Part shown: in pieces, positions 14,580 through 15,881 of the stretch
Layout of the letters: the number at the start of each line of letters is the position of its first letter
Numbering within the stretch: the stretch's first letter is position 1
Assembly: GCA_016926695.1 (NCBI GenBank)
Contig: JAFGOB010000073.1
Coordinates: 1 to 15,881 of the forward strand
Reading direction: 5' to 3'
DNA length: 15,881 bases
DNA from: Dehalococcoidales bacterium
GTDB taxonomy: Bacteria; Chloroflexota; Dehalococcoidia; Dehalococcoidales; UBA3254
Translations under genes and position numbers: made by a program
Notes under the pieces: model-generated
Databases searched by the model: none
Told to the model about the DNA's origin: nothing
The model's input: the letters and a program-made list of their open reading frames with translations, nothing else

Positions 14580-14639
14580 ATACTGTCGTTTCCGCCAGTG
14601 AAATCTGGAAAAGCGCCTCTTTAGGAAAGGACGCAGTAT
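14580..14639. repeat. 60-bp element with imperfect terminal inverted repeats
   Basis: The left end ATACTG-TCG-TTTCC (14580-14593) is an inverted copy of the right end GGAAA-GGACG-CAGTAT (14624-14639), differing by a 2-nt gap and one change. Between them CCAG (14595-14598) and CTGG (14605-14608) form a small hairpin. It ends five bases before the TATAAT that probably serves dnaX, so it may be a regulatory hairpin or a tiny repeat element. Confidence 0.5.
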
Positions 14640-14649
14640 ATTGTATAAT
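14621..14649 (+). promoter_or_regulatory. Candidate promoter of dnaX
   Basis: An exact TATAAT (14644-14649) lies 11 bases before the dnaX ATG; the -35 position at 17-nt spacing is TTAGGA (14621-14626), only 3/6. The leader would be about five bases, so only a weak GGA (14650-14652) could act as ribosome site. Confidence 0.4.
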
Positions 14650-14660
14650 GGAATGATATT

Positions 14661-15881
14661 ATGGCTTCACAGGTTTTTTATCGGAAATGGCGTTCCCGCA
14701 CGCTGTCTGAGCTGGTAGGGCAACCTCACGTAACTCAGACATTGCTGAATGCACTGAAAAACGGGAATATTTCCCACGCCTATCTTTTTTGTGGTCCACG
14801 GGGAACGGGTAAGACCAGCACCGCCCGCATTCTGGCCAAGGCAGTCAACTGCCTTAAAAATAACGGCCGGGGAGAGCCCTGCAACGAGTGCGATATGTGC
14901 CGGGCTATCATTGAAGACCGGGCCATGGACGTCATTGAGATAGACGCGGCCAGCAATCGCGGTATAGATGATATCCGTGAGCTGCGGGAGAAAGTCAACT
15001 ATGCGCCTACCCAGGCCAGGCGCAAGGTATATATTATCGATGAATTCCACATGCTCAGCAAGGATGCCTCCAATGCCCTCTTGAAGACCCTGGAGGAACC
15101 TCCTCCGCATGTCATTTTCATACTGGCCACCACCGAGGCCCATAAGGTGCTGCCCACCATACTTTCCCGCTGCCAGCATTTCGATTTTCACCGTCTGTCA
15201 CGCGGCGATGTGGTGGCGAAACTGGCCGATGTCTGTGTTGCCGAGAAGATAAATATTGAAAAGCAGTCTTTGCAGTTGATAGCCCGCAGTTCAACGGGAA
15301 GTTTGAGGGACGCTTATAACCTGCTGGAGCAGCTCACGACCTTTTACGGCAAGGATGTCAATTTTGCTCAGCTTCAGGCCATGCTGGGTATTACCGGGGA
15401 CTGGCGTGTCAGGGAGATGGTAAAGCACATCCTTGAAAACGATCTTACGGCTGGAGTCAATACGCTGATTGACGTGAATAATGACGGCCTGGATCTGCAC
15501 CAGTTCAACCGGGAGATGGTGGAATATTTACGATGCCTGCTGCTGGTCAAGACCGGTGCATCCGGGGCCGTGGACCTGCCTGAGGAGGATATAGCGGACC
15601 TCAAGGAGATAGCTTCTGCCGCTTCTCTGGCGCAAATCCTGGATACGGTTAAAGTCTTCGGTCAGATACAGCTTGGCAACCAGGATACCTCAACCCTGCC
15701 GCTCGAGCTGGCAGTGGTGGAATGCTATCTTCATCAGAAAGGCAGCCCTGCGCCGGCGTCTGCGACAGCGCCCGGTAGTGATGCTAAAAAGTCCCCGCCG
15801 CCGCCGGCTCAAGCTGTGCCCGGAAGCGATATCAAACGGTCTCCGCCGCCGGCGGCTCAAGCTGGAATTGATAATGGTATC
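14661..15881 (+). CDS. dnaX: DNA polymerase III subunit gamma/tau (3' end outside window)
   Basis: The first 407 codons are present and the frame stays open to the window end. DnaX is the AAA+ motor subunit of the clamp loader that loads the beta clamp and ties polymerase cores together. The start MASQVFYRKWRSRTLSELVGQ is the family N terminus. Walker A is GPRGTGKT (45-52); zinc-module cysteines are C64, C74, C77 and C80; Walker B is IIDEFHM (125-131), with Phe in place of the common Val or Ala; the conserved SRC motif is at 169-171. Domains II-III follow to about residue 360. From about 362 the chain becomes Pro/Ala-rich with a 16-residue tandem repeat, the flexible linker of a tau-type protein. 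No frameshift signal for a gamma form is visible in the part shown. The gene is probably monocistronic at its left end, with a promoter next to the ATG. Confidence 0.96.
   Translation, partial: MASQVFYRKWRSRTLSELVGQPHVTQTLLNALKNGNISHAYLFCGPRGTGKTSTARILAKAVNCLKNNGRGEPCNECDMCRAIIEDRAMDVIEIDAASNRGIDDIRELREKVNYAPTQARRKVYIIDEFHMLSKDASNALLKTLEEPPPHVIFILATTEAHKVLPTILSRCQHFDFHRLSRGDVVAKLADVCVAEKINIEKQSLQLIARSSTGSLRDAYNLLEQLTTFYGKDVNFAQLQAMLGITGDWRVREMVKHILENDLTAGVNTLIDVNNDGLDLHQFNREMVEYLRCLLLVKTGASGAVDLPEEDIADLKEIASAASLAQILDTVKVFGQIQLGNQDTSTLPLELAVVECYLHQKGSPAPASATAPGSDAKKSPPPPAQAVPGSDIKRSPPPAAQAGIDNGI
15768..15863 (+). repeat. Two tandem 48-bp units within dnaX
   Basis: Two consecutive in-frame units (15768-15815 and 15816-15863) encode APGSDAKKSPPPPAQA and VPGSDIKRSPPPAAQA, matching at 12 of 16 residues. 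The copies differ at several wobble positions, so the duplication is not very recent. It lies in the proline-rich linker and may continue beyond the window. Confidence 0.85.

Noticed and set aside
14416..14656. Open frames of 61 and 69 codons before dnaX.
   Set aside because: They run through the perfect stem-loops, start without ribosome sites and have no protein-like composition.

Overview
The window carries twelve protein-coding genes: eleven complete and one cut off by the right edge. It looks like chromosomal DNA of a free-living bacterium of moderate GC content with core housekeeping functions. The gene styles suggest a Chloroflexota (Dehalococcoidia-like) genome: a CHASE4/PAS histidine kinase with an OmpR-type partner, a long-form glucose-1-phosphate nucleotidylyltransferase, and CTCTCCC/GGGAGAG intergenic palindromes. 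This placement is inference from overall style, not from a marker gene.

Left part (1-5000), signalling and envelope. A 984-aa membrane histidine kinase (CHASE4-HAMP-PAS-PAS-PAS-HisKA-HATPase) overlaps its OmpR/PhoB-type response regulator by 4 nt. An AT-rich gap dense in TTAC/GTAA boxes follows. Next comes a small protein resembling a degenerate receiver domain, then a PspC-domain membrane protein. An alpha/beta hydrolase of unknown substrate converges on the PspC gene from the minus strand.

Middle part (6000-13900), alpha-glucan and sugar-phosphate metabolism, all on the plus strand. The genes are a sugar-1-phosphate nucleotidylyltransferase, a short-form alpha-glucan phosphorylase, 4-alpha-glucanotransferase (malQ), a ROK-family sugar kinase and transaldolase. 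Together they can disassemble maltodextrin or glycogen. Phosphorylase yields glucose-1-phosphate, MalQ reshuffles short glucans and frees glucose, the ROK kinase would phosphorylate glucose, and transaldolase links to the pentose phosphate pathway. The nucleotidylyltransferase could use glucose-1-phosphate directly. A 638-bp repeat-rich gap splits the block into two probable transcription units (6144-11104 and 11743-13887).

Right part (13900-15881). A small minus-strand protein of unknown function has a strong Rho-independent terminator, shared convergently with transaldolase. A 385-bp non-coding stretch with several near-perfect stem-loops precedes dnaX, the DNA polymerase III gamma/tau subunit. 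The dnaX gene runs off the window inside a proline-rich 16-residue tandem repeat.

No tRNA, rRNA, CRISPR array, transposase, phage or defence gene was seen. I found no convincing new multi-gene system. The most unusual material is non-coding: the palindromic repeat family and heptamer tract at 11.2-11.7 kb, the structured block upstream of dnaX, the structured leader at 6.06-6.11 kb, and the TTAC-box region after the response regulator.
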